Of a DNA stretch of 64,000 bases, positions 1-15,645 are shown one piece after another. The first letter of the stretch is position 1. Each line of letters opens with the position of its first letter. This DNA is from Impatiens glandulifera (Eukaryota > Streptophyta > Magnoliopsida > Ericales > Balsaminaceae). The position numbers were made by a program, and so were the translations under genes. The DNA lies in NCBI RefSeq assembly GCF_907164915.1, contig NC_061862.1, positions 122,725,533-122,789,532 of the forward strand, given 5' to 3'. Below the pieces are notes generated by a model. It ran no database searches, was not told where the DNA came from, and saw only the letters and a program-made list of their open reading frames with translations.

Positions 1-1295
1 ATCTTTTACTAGATTTTCTATCTGCCTCTCTTTTAGTTTTGACTTCTTCAATAACCGTTTTTCAAAGAAAAATCTCTCCAAACTCATTTTAGCCGAGAAT
101 TTCTTCAAGTTAAAGCCCTCGACATAGTGAAATAATGTCACTCATGTATGCCAAGACAACAATCGGTTATAATAAAACCTTCAACTAATTTTCAACAAAC
201 ATGAAGATGTATCGTTTGTTCTCCACATTCTTCTAGACAAATTCTTCATAGAAAGAATCTAACATGGTTCCATGTATATAATGAGTGCACCCTCAACTCA
301 TACATTAGAAATTAGCATTTTTGGTAGAACCCTTAAGGCATTAATACCCACTAGACAACTTCGCACCAACATTTATCAGAGATTGCCAAACAAACCAACT
401 CACAAGGTTTGATGTAAATCTAAAATCTGGTCCTTATACACACATATCCACACTCTTGCAAACAAACCTTAAAGTCACCCGCTTTAATTAGAAAACTAGT
501 TTACATGTTGCATAAATTGTCTTCTACAATCAGCAACATCGAATAAGTACTCTACCTTTTTTTTCAACTTCAATTTTCAATCTCCCCACTGACGAATATC
601 AAATCTCTTAGAAGATAAAACACAATTCTCCATCTTTGAGAAATTCAAGTCAAACAAGCCTCAATACAAATTCAAGATCAAAGCAAACAAAACTTTAAGA
701 ACTTGATTAATATCAAACTAGGCTTTACTGGTGAAAATTGGAATCAAATAGCTTTAAACCTATTTTGTGAAATCAAACGAGACCTTAAAGAACAAGTCTT
801 AGTTGAAAAAGTCTTATTTGTTGACGGTTTCAAAAATTCTTGGCTTCTTCTCTATATATTATATTATATCATAATATAATATAATATGTAGAGATTTATA
901 TTTTTCCTTTAATTATATTTTAATATATCATATGTCCCAAATTAAAATAAATTAAAAGAATATATACCTCATTTTTTTTATTCTGGTGTTGTTGTCTACA
1001 CGATTGCTTTTCGTCACCTGCACCCATTGGCGCCTTCGAGAAGAACAAAAATTATATTTTTCTTTATTCTTTTCAAGACATCGTCACCCAAAACTAAAGA
1101 ATATTTTAACGACCGTTGACATCTCGTTAGTAATTGAAGATTTCGACTTAAATCTTCACAGCGGTTAATTCTTCTACAACCAATGTCATTTTCTCAAACA
1201 ACCAACAATCTTCAACAAAAGCACAAATTTCCAACAACTTTTTTAATGACGGTTAGGGTTTCTCAAATAGATTAAAATAAATATTCTCAAAACAT
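1..1295. other. Intergenic or LTR-element internal DNA, no gene recognised
   Basis: No convincing coding frame is seen; the short open frame at 986-1168 has no recognisable motif. Because a reverse-strand LTR and primer-binding-like site lie immediately to the right, this stretch would be the 5' internal (leader/gag) part of a minus-strand LTR element if that element is real. It shows no readable Gag zinc knuckle, so it is either decayed or a non-coding (TRIM/LARD-like) element. The second LTR would lie outside the window. Confidence 0.3.
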
Positions 1296-1307
1296 GCTCT
1301 AATACCA
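1296..1307 (-). promoter_or_regulatory. Primer-binding-site-like sequence (initiator Met-tRNA type)
   Basis: Read on the minus strand this is TGGTATTAGAGC, one mismatch from the TGGTATCAGAGC primer site found in the two copia elements at 27020 and 52926. It lies two bases from the end of the LTR-like block at 1310-1579, the expected spacing. Confidence 0.6.
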
Positions 1308-1309
1308 CT

Positions 1310-1579
1310 TGTTTAGAAAAGATCTAATTTAAACACACGATAAAAGAAGATATAAAGATAAAAAGGCAAAGAATAATAAAGAATACAAGATATAACGAGG
1401 TTCGATCAACAATGCCTATATCCTCGGGGAGTCGTCAATTCTATTGATTTTCCATGGAATAATAGTCCAAGTAACCCTATGTTACAAAAAAGACTAAACT
1501 ACTATTCATAAATCCAATAAAGGCTTAAAGCCTATTACAATGTATAAATTCTAATAAAATATGAGCCTAAAACCCAACA
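1310..1579 (-). repeat. LTR of a copia-like element, reverse orientation
   Basis: A 270-bp block begins TGTTTAG and ends CCCAACA on the plus strand, so both strands give TG...CA ends. The inner end abuts a primer-binding-like site at 1296-1307. Read on the minus strand it starts TGTTGGGTTTTAGGCTC. No partner LTR is visible in the window, so it could belong to a truncated or off-window element. Confidence 0.5.
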
Positions 1580-2359
1580 TATCATGTGTTGGAGCGCGAT
1601 TCATTTTCAACTTAAGTGCTTGTTTGAAATTGATTTTTTTACATTCCTTTGATTTTATTTTTAACCTACAAAATACATAAAATATTTTTAATAAATGTTA
1701 CATTTATTTCGCTATTTTTTTTATTATATTTTTGGGGCTTAAAAATAATTTATTTGAGATAGAATTGATACAACATTTATCTTAAATTATTTTTCTTAAT
1801 TCCTTTTAATTTTTCTAAAATTAATTTGAGATAAAATAAATACAACATTTATCCCATTTTTTTTAAATTTATTTTCTTTAGTCATCATTTTTAATTAATT
1901 AGAATTTAGTTATCACAATAATTAATCCCACTTAATTTTAATCATGCTTTTTGCCTTATTTTTTTTAATTATTTTGATTTTATTTAATCAAAATAATTAT
2001 TTTAAAATTGATAAATTAGATAACTAAAATTTTAATGCTTACCATATTTATTTTTAATTGTTATGTATATAAAATATATTATATTATACAATAAAATAAA
2101 CATTTTATAAAATTTAACATTAGATAAATACATTAACAAATAAAATAATATAATATTGACAATAAAATATAAAAAATATAATATTTTTAATTATTTATAA
2201 TTAGTGTGTGATAATAAAATATTTTTAAATAATATATTTATTGATATTTAAAACATATACTTATATTACATATATAATAAAAAAACATTATTTTTTTAAT
2301 AATTATATAAAAAAATAAAAATCATTTTATTTATTTATTTCTGAATATATCATTTTATA

Positions 2360-2361
<2 letters not shown>

Positions 2362-2413
<52 letters not shown>
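2362..2413. repeat. (AT)n microsatellite
   Basis: An uninterrupted alternation of A and T of about 50 bp. Similar tracts occur at 3241-3276 and 4182-4211. Confidence 0.9.
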
Positions 2414-2415
<2 letters not shown>

Positions 2416-3237
2416 TCAGTACTTATAATTATATATAAAAAAAACTCACCAAAAAAGTATGTACTAATAAAATATCATTTAAATATTCGTATTATCAAAA
2501 ATAGGCTCATTTGACTTTTTTCGTAAACCATGGTTAATTTTTATTTTTTAATTTATATATTTATTAATTAAATATCAATATATTTTCTCCCTACTCCTTT
2601 TTCATTAATTAAACTATTTAAATTTATCTTATTCTTAAATTTTTTATTATTTTTATATTAATTTTTCTTCTTTTTTTATCAATTTTTATTTTTTTTTATT
2701 TCTTAAATTCTCATTTTTAAAAAGATTTTAGCAACTTATTTATGAATTTTGTTTTATGAAGGGTTTATTTCTTATATAATTTAATATAAACAAAATAGTA
2801 AGGAATGTTATATTGAGATAGTTGTACAAATATATACGTGTATACGTTTAAGTGAGTTTTTTTTTTCAATATTTAAATATTATTAGACAAAATAATATTC
2901 CTTACTATTATAAGTAATGAATCAAAATTTAAATAAAAAATTATTAATATAATTTTTGTTCATATTAAATTAAATAAAAAAGAAATACTTCAAAAAAATA
3001 TTCTAGTAAAACAAAATTTATAAATAAGTTGTTAAAATTTCTTTAAAAATTAAAAGAGAAAAAATATATTAATATTTAATTAAAAAAATATAAAAGTTAA
3101 AAAATAAAAATTAACTATGTTTTACTAAAAAGACTAAATAAGCTTATTTCTGAGAATACATAAATTTAAATTTAAATGATCTCTTATTAGTAAATACGTT
3201 TGTCTAAATAAGTTAGTTGTACAATATATGAACTTTT

Positions 3238-3277
<40 letters not shown>

Positions 3278-3654
3278 CTCTATATATAATAAAATAATGT
3301 TTAAATATATTTTTATTTTCTCAATTTTTTAATTAAAAATATATATAGGTCCTCGACTAAAGATTCTCATAGTTATAATGCACCATTGAGCCTATAAGGT
3401 GTCAAATTAAGATGATAAAGAAAAGTGAGTTACATATATAATGTAACACCTATCTATATAGAATGACGATTTAATTTGAATAACAATTTTCTCAATTTAG
3501 CACTCACATCTACCCTTTATTGAGTTTCCTATACCAGGTATCACTTAATCATTTACACACATAAAATACCGATTCAATTTGAATCATCATTCTTTAAAAT
3601 TTTTGCACACTTATATCACAATTATAGCAATTTTAATATTTATAATACTCACTC

Positions 3655-3740
3655 TTAAATTCATATTAGTTGAGATTCGAACTTTGGTCTCAAATATTAA
3701 ATTTAATACTTTAACTGTTAGATTATTTGCAATTGTTGAA
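3655..3740 (-). repeat. tRNA-derived SINE-like module
   Basis: On the minus strand a B-box-like AAGTTCGAATCTC follows an A-box-like stretch (TCTAACAGTTAAAGTA) by about 35 bp. That is the spacing of an internal pol III promoter in tRNA-derived plant SINEs. No cloverleaf can be folded, so it is not a functional tRNA. Confidence 0.4.
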
Positions 3741-4054
3741 TTAAATTTATAATTTTGTATATTTATATATATTATTATATATTTTATACGTAAAACATGT
3801 TAATTAGCAAGTAATAAAAGAAATATTTATATTCATTAAGAAATAATATATATATATAAATCTACAAATAAAAAATGAGAGAAAATATGTATATATATAT
3901 ATATTATAAAAAATTTAATAAAGAAAAACAGAAGTATTTATCATATTATTTTTTCTTTTTTAATTAGAAAAAATATAGTAAAAATATAAAATAATTTATA
4001 AAAATCATAAATATATATATATACAAAGGAATAAATATAAATTTATAGTGTTAT

Positions 4055-4091
<37 letters not shown>

Positions 4092-4176
4092 AATAAATTA
4101 TGAGAAAGATTATTATATAAATATAAAAAAATTTAAGTGAATTTTTATTGTTATATATTTAAAATTAGAGAAATAG

Positions 4177-4215
<39 letters not shown>

Positions 4216-4804
4216 TAGAAAATATATAATGAAGATAAATAAAAATATTTATCATATTTTTTTTATTAAGAAAAATATAAAACAATTTATAAAGTCCATA
4301 AATATATATATATATATAAGTAAAAAAATAGTAAAAACATATATATTTATCAATATATTTAGTTTTTTTATATAATTTATGGTGTTATATAAATACATAT
4401 GTTTTTTTTACTAATTTATGGTGTTATATATATAAATATATATATATATAAAAAAATATAAATAATGAGAAAGATTATTATATAAATATAAAATTTACTA
4501 AAAAAAAATATTATTTCATATTTGTGGCAATAAATATAATTATTTTTATTATACATGAAGGGTTATATATAATGATAAAAATTTAAAATAATTTATAAAA
4601 ATCTATAAATGTGTATAATATATATATATATATATAATAAATTATGAAAAATATTATATAAGTAAAATAATTATTAAGAGAAAATATTTTATTGTAATAG
4701 ATATAATTTTTTTTATTATATATATATATAATTATGAGAATATTTTTTATATATATAATATATAAATATTATATTAAAATATATTAGGTTGTTTGTTTTC
4801 AAGC

Positions 4805-5060
4805 AGGGCAGCTCTAGGTAAGCCCATCATTATTAAAATTAGTAAGATATTTTTATTAAATTTGTTATAAATTTAAATAAGAAAGAATTGTAGCTTAGTG
4901 GTAAAAAATAAATATTTAAAATATTTAGTTGATTGTGGGTTCAAATCTCATTACAAAATATTTTTTTTAATCCATTTTTAAAATAGACTTAGGGCAACAA
5001 TATTTTCGATCTTATTTTTTACCCGAGGCTGGAGCAGCCCAAATCTCAGGGTCGGCACTG
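4805..5060 (+). repeat. Dispersed repeat, tRNA-like core with GGCCCTGAG-type ends (copy 1)
   Basis: The core carries an A box (TAGCTTAGTGGT, about 4892) and a B box (GGGTTCAAATCTC, about 4940). The right end reads GCAGCCCAAATCTCAGGG then TCGGCAC. Two further copies with the same right-hand end lie at 11350-11610 and 44030-44254. The ends are roughly inverted (GTGTCGGCCCTGAG against CTCGGGGCAG in copy 3), so this family mixes MITE-like ends with a SINE-like core. I cannot assign it to a named superfamily. Confidence 0.5.
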
Positions 5061-5212
5061 TTTCAAGTCAATGTCTGTATCTTGGTTGGAGTCGGCAACA
5101 AGCGGAGGAGAGTGAGACAAATTAAAAAAAAAATACTAGCATGTATTCCGTGCATTTAATAATATAAAAAAATTGTGAAAAAAAATATTACGATAAAAAT
5201 GTGATAGTATTT

Positions 5213-5286
5213 TTAATTTTATTTTTAAACGTTTTAAGTTTATGGGCGAGTCAACCCACAATCCGACTCAAATATCCATTTACTCT
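5213..5286 (+). repeat. Partial copy of SINE-like family S (body only)
   Basis: Matches the body of the full copy that follows at 5575-5825: TTTTTAATTTTATTTTTAA, then a GTTTTAAGTTTATGGGCG block and the GGTCAACCCACAATCCGACC-type segment. It lacks the tRNA-like head. Confidence 0.55.
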
Positions 5287-5574
5287 CAATTGCAGAACGA
5301 ACTCTAAAACAATTGATACAATTTGATTATTCAACTCAAGTAGTTTAACCTCTAGAGTCCACTTCTTCCTCATACTATGAGTGAAAGAGAAAATGTAAAG
5401 ACTACCATTAAAGTAGGTTAGACGAGACTTACTATATTCATATGAATTATATCCCCTATCTCTATAAATATGACGAAATTATTCCATTATTGTTCACTAA
5501 TAATAGTGAAAATTTATAGTATAGAGTCAAAAGAGAATTATGATTCATTAAAAAACTACTGATGAACCACCGCG

Positions 5575-5825
5575 TTCATCAAATTTGGTGTTGAATTTAA
5601 ATTATAAAGTGTTATTAGCCTAGTTGGTTAAAGAGTTATACTTGTTTTGTTAGGTTGCAAGTTCAAACCATATCTATAGGTTTTTTAATTTTATTTTTAA
5701 CCGTTTTAAGTTTATAGACGGGTCAACCCACAATCCGACCCAAGTATCCATTTACTCTCACATAAATATTCAAATTAACAACAACTCTCGACCCGACAAT
5801 CCATACATTTTAAAAATTAAGCATC
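5575..5825 (+). repeat. SINE-like family S, full-length copy
   Basis: The tRNA-like head has an A box TTAGCCTAGTTGG (about 5613) and a B box AGTTCAAACC (5660-5669). The body contains a GGGTCAACCCACAATCCGAC segment and ends near CTCGACCCGACAATCC. At least four other copies occur in both orientations between 50.6 and 52 kb. No coding capacity. Confidence 0.55.
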
Positions 5826-5829
5826 ATTA

Positions 5830-8800
5830 TATATATATATAGATTTGAAATTTTCTTTTCCTAATTGATTTATTATGGGCGAGATCTTGAGAAAACATAG
5901 TTATTATTATTATAATAGATTAAATAATAATACACTAAAATATTTAAATGTCATGGAAGTTTTTAAAATATTAAAAATCGCCAACTATGAGGTCATGACC
6001 TTATTTCAACATTTTCAGACACAAAAATTAAATAAAACATTAAGCAATTAGTTTAATAACTTATTTTTTTTTTTATTGAATCTCTCAAACTATTAATTAA
6101 AAGACTATATATTTTCATTACTTTAAAAAGTTCAAATACTAAGTACTTAGGACTCAATTATTTGATGAAATGTTATTTAAGTTAATCCAAATAACTTTTT
6201 AATTATCTTATTATCAATCACTAATCATTCAAATAGTATATCAAAATATATATACTTTATTTTTTTTTTAATTTTTAAAATTATAAATTTAAATAATTGA
6301 TCATACATAAGCAAATGAAGGAAATAAATGACTGAAACTGCAACATTGTTTAACTGAATTTTAATCTTAATTTGAGTTTGAACTAATAAATATTAATAAA
6401 TATATAAAAATTGGTGTAATTAAGATTATGTGTTAAAATATTATCTTACAAATAAATCAGATACTTCAAAACAAAAAAAATTATTGATATTTTTTATTTT
6501 GCTGTATAAATTGCTTCAAATAGACAAATGAAATGTAAAAAATGGTCCTAGTTGTGGTTGTCATCATTGTTCTACTTAATTAAACAAAATGTTAAAAACA
6601 TATCTAGTTGTCTCTCTCTATATATATTTTCAATTGACCTTCATTAATCATCTTATTATTTTATTAGTAATATCATTTGAGGGTGCTCTGCCACTAATAA
6701 ATTAACTATTTTTTCAGAAATTCCTAATTTTGGTGGTATTCCTGGGTAAAGTTTATATGAACCTAGTTGTCACCAAATCATAACTTTTAATAATATAAAT
6801 AATTATGTACTCTTTGAAGTTAATTTATTTTAAGAAAAGAAATACATTTTCATTTATAAAAGGAACTAATTTGATTATGTGATCATATCATAGTAATTAA
6901 ATATGTTTTTCTTGATTTTGCTTTTAGAATTTATGATAATTAATGTATTCAAGTATTTTTTTTATTGATAAATTTCACTCATAATAAAATTGATAATCAA
7001 AATATTTTATTCTTTTAAAAAATAATAATTAAAATATAAATAGTATTGCTTTTATCGTTATTCTTAAACGATTATCATTTATATATTATTGTATGATTTT
7101 TTTTTTAAAAAATAAAATAATAATTAAGATATAAATATAGTTTGTAGTGATATACAGTGCAATTAATTATATAGAGGTTAAAATAATTAAATCGAGATAA
7201 ATAAACAAATAAAATGTTTCCCTTTTAATAAAAATATTAATTAAGATAAATCAATATATATTTTTTATTGAAACGTTTTTGACGAACTACAAACATTAAT
7301 TTTGTCAATTTGTTTGGGATAAAATGTTATTAATTTGTTGCGTTTGCTTAAAATAAGTAGTTAGTTGAGTTATATTATAATTGTATTGAACAAATAAAAT
7401 ATGGCTTGATTGTGAAGTGTTATTTAATAAAAGACTATGTTTTATATTTTTATAATTTGTTTCAGTTATATTGTGTTGGGAGTATAATTTATTCATTTTG
7501 GTCAGTTAAAGTAGATTAGTTGATTTCCTTAAGCAACAATTTCAATAGGCTTAGTTTGATTCACGCTTCATGGTGCTTGTCCCAATAGAGTTTATCAGTC
7601 ATTTTTGTTGTTGCTACTATTGATCCCCAAACTTTGTGTTTTCTAGAATCAAACTAGGCCTTAGTTTGTTTGGTTGAGTCACATTTAGTATGGTGTGAAA
7701 ATAATTTTGTTTTATCCCTTAGATAAGAAGCAAAGGCTTTCTTATGGAGTCTAACAACTGCCATAGCTAACGTAAAGAGTTGCTTTATATCTTTTTTAAA
7801 GTGTTATGCTCATTATTATAAACTCTATTTGAAACCTTTAGTTGCATTTGTATCTTATTTTAATTTTGTTAAGTGCAAACACATATTTTTTTACAATCCT
7901 TCTTTTTCACATTCACAAATCTAAAAATAAATGTGGAAGTTTTATTTCAAAAATTGATGTCAAAATTTTTGACAAACATGAATGCAATTTCATTGAAAAT
8001 AATAGAAGCGATATGTTTCCATCAGTGCTGTTAAATTGCGTTTTTATTTAAGGAAATCGAGTCACGAGTGACGAAAAATCGCAAAAGTGAATCGATGTTG
8101 AATCGCGTGTTGACTCAGTCAAATCGCTGAAAACATTGAAAACGAAAAAATCGTGAAGTTTTATTATTTATATTTTTTCTCATTTTCAAATATCAAAATT
8201 TAAACATACATTACCTCAACTACTTCATATTTATAAAGACTTCTCAATTCTTTCTGAATAATTGCATCTTTTTGTTTGAATCTAAACTTTGGAAAGCGTA
8301 AGATTTTTCATTTATTTTCATTATTGGAAGAAAAGAAAGAACTAAGAAGCCTTAACTTAAAGCAAATGATAAGAGCAGATATATAATACAGACTAGTTTT
8401 ATTTGCGTTTGGGCGTTTACTTAATAAGCAGTAAATTTGTATAATAACCTCACGCAAAAAATATAATCAAACACATTCTGCGTTTAAACTCAATTTTCTC
8501 TCTACCTCTTTTCTCAACGTTTAAACTTATAATCTCAGCGTTTTTCTATCTCATCTCTTTTAAATATTTTTTTATTCATTCTTTTTAATCACTTTCATTC
8601 TTTTCTTATAATTTTATCCATTTATCTTATCTATTTAATCTCTTTCTAATTATTTTATTTATTCTCTCATTTATTTTTAATATTTTTTTATATATTTATA
8701 TAAAATCATTCTCACTCATATATTTTTTATAACATATTTATATTAAATATATTTAAAACTATATATTTATAAAAATTAATATATTCATATCTTTTATTTT

Positions 8801-9940
8801 AAAATAAATTATTTTTTAATTCAAGTCATTTAAGTCATATATTAATATTTAAAATTATAAATTAACAACAATTTATAAAAATTAATATATTAATATAATT
8901 AATTTTTAAATATACTATTTTTTAATTTAAAATATTTATTAATATTTAAAATTAAATTAATATATATAACATTATATATATATAATATTAATTATTAAAT
9001 AATATTATAAATATAAAAATTAAATAAACGATTAAATAAGCTGAGATCTATCAAACGTACATGCGAATAAACTGAATAAGTTGACGCCAATAACCAGACA
9101 AGTTACATGCATCGTCTTTATTCGTATTTGTATTCATATTCATATATTTATATTTTAGTTTTACAATGTCTTGTCTTAGTATCCTATGTCTACTATTATT
9201 TTAGAGAAATAATTGTGGGAGAGAATTTGAGAGAGAGAATTTGAGAGGGAATTTTTCTCTCTTATTTCTTTTGAACCTTTATTATTTTTCTCTCTAAAGA
9301 ATTAACTGGTGACACATTATTCATCTTTCTCCAAATTCTCTCTTCCCTATTACTCATCATTATTTTATTAATAATAAAATATAATTTAATTATATTCAAG
9401 ACTATTAAAATAGTGAGTTTAAATAAAATTGTTAGACCTCTACTTATAAATAATATTTAACTATTAAATAATAAATCATTCAAAATATTTTGAACTTTAT
9501 AAATACAAATTATTCATAACGAACTTCTTAAATCAATAAATTAAATCATCAACATTTGTCTTATTGCTAGTATCAAAATTGTTTAAATCATCCATATCAT
9601 CATCAACTTTATCACTATCATCTCTTTCTACTTCTTTATTTTCATCATCTTACTCACACATATCTTATTTGTTTTCTCTACATTTAGTACTCTCTATAAA
9701 TAAATATGTTTTGGATGACGATGAATCATTTTTTCAGTTATTCACTCAACAACATAAGAAACATTTTCAACGTATTTTCTTAATACTTATTTGTCCTTTA
9801 ACTTAATATTTTACATTACAAATATTAAGTCATTCATTTATTTTTCATGAAGATAATTTGTATGCTTTGTATGAACATGTAAACAAAGAAGAATATTAAT
9901 ATTATAATTTTAAACTTTGAATAATTAGGTAAACAAAAAA
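5830..9940. other. AT-rich intergenic DNA, no gene recognised
   Basis: Short open frames (7305-7496 minus, 7842-8051 plus, 9564-9806 plus) are AT-driven low-complexity translations without motif, splice context or homologue that I recognise. A CT/GA-rich inverted patch lies at about 9215-9350. Nothing else can be supported. Confidence 0.6.
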
Positions 9941-9944
9941 TATC

Positions 9945-10260
9945 TAATATAGTAACGCCAAAAATCGACCCTTCCCGAGAAGGGGTTTTCTTACTCGATA
10001 GTCGCGCCTCATAACCCACGTTCCTCTCGAGTGAGACGAGGAACCAAAATGGTAGGCTGACTAGAGTGTATTTACAAAAATGCCGATTTAGACTAACTTT
10101 GACTTTTTTAGAGTCGCCACCTAATTTACTACTTGAGAAATTATGAAATAAAAATAGTTTGCGTGTTCAAACGCATTTTAGAGATTCTGTTTTTGATTCG
10201 GTACTTGGTTACACGTGAGAAAGGGCTCTCGCGCTACATCTCATGTGTCTATCACATGAC
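9945..10260. repeat. Possible LTR-retrotransposon relic (Ty3-like non-coding segment)
   Basis: GC content rises abruptly and includes a TTTAGAGTCGCCACCTAATT segment followed about 90 bp later by TCGGTACTTGGTTACACGTG and GAGAAAGGGCTCTCGC. From memory, the motif series 'gagtcgccacctaatt ... cgtgagggaaggtattagcacc' is common in plant Ty3-type LTR elements; here it is diverged. No LTR boundary could be set. Confidence 0.3.
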
Positions 10261-10476
10261 ATTCTCTACTTTAAATTTTTAGATATTTAAAAAAAATATT
10301 ATTCTACATCTTATTTATTTATTTATCCAATCTTAGGGTATGCATCTAAAGGTAATCCAAGTTTAAAACTTTTGAGTGAAAAACGAGGCTCGAAAATGAT
10401 ACCTACAAAAAAAAAAGTTAAAATGTTAGTTCGAAAGGAAATAGAACCCGAATAAACCTTTATTCAAATCTATTGT

Positions 10477-10481
<5 letters not shown>

Positions 10482-10549
<68 letters not shown>
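10482..10549. repeat. (AT)n microsatellite
   Basis: About 68 bp of uninterrupted AT alternation, the longest such tract in the window. Confidence 0.95.
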
Positions 10550-10554
<5 letters not shown>

Positions 10555-11349
10555 ATGATTTTTATTTATAATGTTTTATATTTTTTTGGATTTTTTTAGA
10601 ATTAGTTAGAGCATCTAAACCAATTAAAGAAAAATGAAAACATAAGGCCCACTGCCTAATGGAATGGTGATGAATTCAGATGTAGGTATTATTAAGAAAT
10701 GTGGTTCTTTGCTCCAGACTCCAGTTGTCTTGGGAGGTCCTTGCATGAGCTGCATATATTTTTTCATTTTTATATGAAGAGCGCAAGATGGGCAAAAGGG
10801 TTAAGTATTCGGTGGGAAAGTTCTTAAACAAAAGACTCCTTGGCGCAGTGGCCCATGTCATGCCAAACATACAATGCAGAATATGTATTGCCATTTTTTA
10901 TTATTTCAACAACCCTTGATAATCACCTGTTAGATTCTCAACAAACATACTCATCTATCTGTTTTGATAAGAGACAAAAAAAAAGTAACTCTTCAATACA
11001 ATCTGTTACATCAAGGCAGTTTCAAATAGATAACAAAATCATTCTTCTTATTATTAGATCAATCATCACTTGTAACTTTCGGATATGATGAAGAACTAAA
11101 GAGTTTTCTAGACGAGCAAAGCATTTACAAACGAAACTTAGAATGGACATTCCCTGTATTCGAGCAACATCACTTAAAAACTAGAGAAACTAATACTGAG
11201 ATCTAGTTTTTTTTTTCATTCATTTCATCTGTTTACACCACCTTAAATTCATCCTATAATCTATATTTTAGAACTGAAGCACCAAACAAGATAGTGTCAC
11301 TCTTCATTTTGACAGGTTGTAAAAGAAAACAAATCTAGCTTTATCTTAC
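10550..11349. other. Intergenic DNA, no gene recognised
   Basis: Two overlapping opposite-strand open frames (10676-10894 minus, 10840-11088 plus) show no motif and no splice context. I see nothing that supports a gene. Confidence 0.55.
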
Positions 11350-11610
11350 CATGGGCGTGGGGTAAGCCCAACAAGCCTCGGGGCTAAGGCATTCCAACCC
11401 AAAAGCAACCTATTAAATAAAATAAAGAAGATATTTTTAATATTTTTTAAACATAAAAGATCTAACACAATGGTTTAAGATGAAAACATAATATTCTATT
11501 TAGTTAGTTATAAGTTCTAACTTCACCCAGAACTAATTATTTATTTATTTTTAGCTGTCAAAATATTTTTTTTTTTTTTTTTTTGGGCAGCCCAAAACTC
11601 GGAAATGGCA
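11350..11610 (+). repeat. Dispersed repeat, GGCCCTGAG-type family (copy 2)
   Basis: Starts near GGGCGTGGGGTAAGCCCAAC and ends GGGCAGCCCAAAACTCGG, matching the ends of the copies at 4805 and 44030. The tRNA-like core is degenerate (CTAACACAATGGTTTAAGAT, then AAGTTCTAACTTC). A poly-T tract precedes the right end. Confidence 0.5.
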
Positions 11611-11815
11611 TATGAGAAATGACTTAACGAAATAAATTACTCAAGTTTAATCAAACCCAACAAACCATGACTATCCTATTTAGAATTAACCAGTGTCCAT
11701 ATGGGGAGGTGTTGTTTGGTTTGGTGATTTGGGGCTTTGACTGACTTTTGTGTCAGGCCTCGTTTGGTTTGGCATATAAATATTTCCCTTTAATCTGCAA
11801 AAACAGGGAAATTTG

Positions 11816-12195
11816 AGGAAATGACCCCACTGATAGGGGAATAATTGATTGTGTGAGTGCATAATTTAAATAACGATGTTGACCCTTTTTTTATTAATGA
11901 CAATTGTACCCTTGCGTAACGCAACTCCAGTTGCGTGACGCAACCGGATTTTTATTTTTTCAATTTTTTTTCGTCTCGCTTGCGTGACGCAACTGGGACA
12001 TTTTCGTCCAAAAAAATTTATAATTAATTTTTTTAAAAAAATTAAAAATTAAAAAATTGCGTCACGCAACCTCAGATTGCGTGACGCAACTGAGACATTT
12101 TCGTCCAAAAACAATAAAAGAGTCACCAACATTTTTTTTTATCTTCTACACTTTTCGTATTTCACCCATTTTTTAGGGTATCTCCTCAAATTCCC
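11816..12195. mobile_element. Short non-autonomous Mutator-like element (MITE) beside the IPMDH promoter
   Basis: Inverted ends GGGAAATTTGAGGAAATGAC and, on the minus strand, GGGAATTTGAGGAGATACC. The subterminal region (ACCCTTTTTTTATTAATGAC and five near-palindromic TTGCGTNACGCAA motifs) matches the terminal region of the large Mutator element at 16246, so this is a roughly 380-bp internal-deletion relative of that family. It ends about 130 bp upstream of the TATA box of the IPMDH gene. I could not find a clear 9-bp target duplication. Confidence 0.65.
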
Positions 12196-12326
12196 CCATA
12201 AAAAAAAGAAAGTAAGCATCAAAATATTAAATAGATCACCATTTAATTTATTTATATCATTTTAATATCTAAGTTAATGAGTTTAATAGGTTTAATTATA
12301 TATATTATATTCATAAAATTAAGTAA

Positions 12327-12335
12327 TATATAAAT
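12327..12335 (+). promoter_or_regulatory. TATA box of the IPMDH gene
   Basis: TATATAAAT lies about 100 bp upstream of the start codon at 12429. It is followed by a GA-rich leader with a CAG/CCG-rich stretch. The surroundings are AT-rich, so assignment is by position. Confidence 0.5.
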
Positions 12336-12428
12336 TTAGAGAGAGAATACAATAATCTGTGAACCCGTCTAACATCAGTTCAGCAGCCGCCATTGCTGTT
12401 AGCTCCCAGCTTATTCAAGTCATCAACA

Positions 12429-15348
<2,920 letters not shown>

Positions 15349-15645
15349 TTATGATGAAGTTGTTTTTTTCAATAAATCATAATTTTGTTCTAAGTAATTT
15401 CATAATGTCCTGATGACCTATAACTATTTTTCTCAGTTTAGAAATTGAACTCTATCATGTGTTGTAAGGAATAGTCACTCATGAGTTCTTTTTTGGCTAC
15501 TTGCAGATCTTACCATACTATATTGTCATAAGTAGGGACCCATTCCCTAAGTAGCAATTTTCCCATTTATTTTTCTACTAGTTATGTTCGTTCATTTATT
15601 TCTAAATTTTTGTTCATTTATTTTTAAATTAGCCACAATCACTAT
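15349..15645. other. 3' flank of the IPMDH gene
   Basis: Likely 3' untranslated region and downstream flank. AATAAA-like signals occur at about 15371 (CAATAAATC). No other gene is seen. Confidence 0.5.

Larger units (their letters stand above)
1580..4800. other. AT-rich intergenic DNA
   Basis: Very AT-rich, low-complexity sequence with no open frame of note. It holds TA microsatellites (2362-2413, 3241-3276, about 4050-4100, 4182-4211) and one tRNA-like module near 3655-3740. Confidence 0.7.

Noticed and set aside
8395..9110. Possible hAT-like MITE bounded by TTATTTGCGTTTGGGCGTTT and a loosely inverted GACGCCAATAACCAGAC
   Set aside because: The inverted match is too weak and no 8-bp duplication is seen.
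11757..11780. GGCCTCGTTTGGTTTGGC resembling a Tourist or hAT terminus
   Set aside because: No inverted partner or target duplication could be located nearby.
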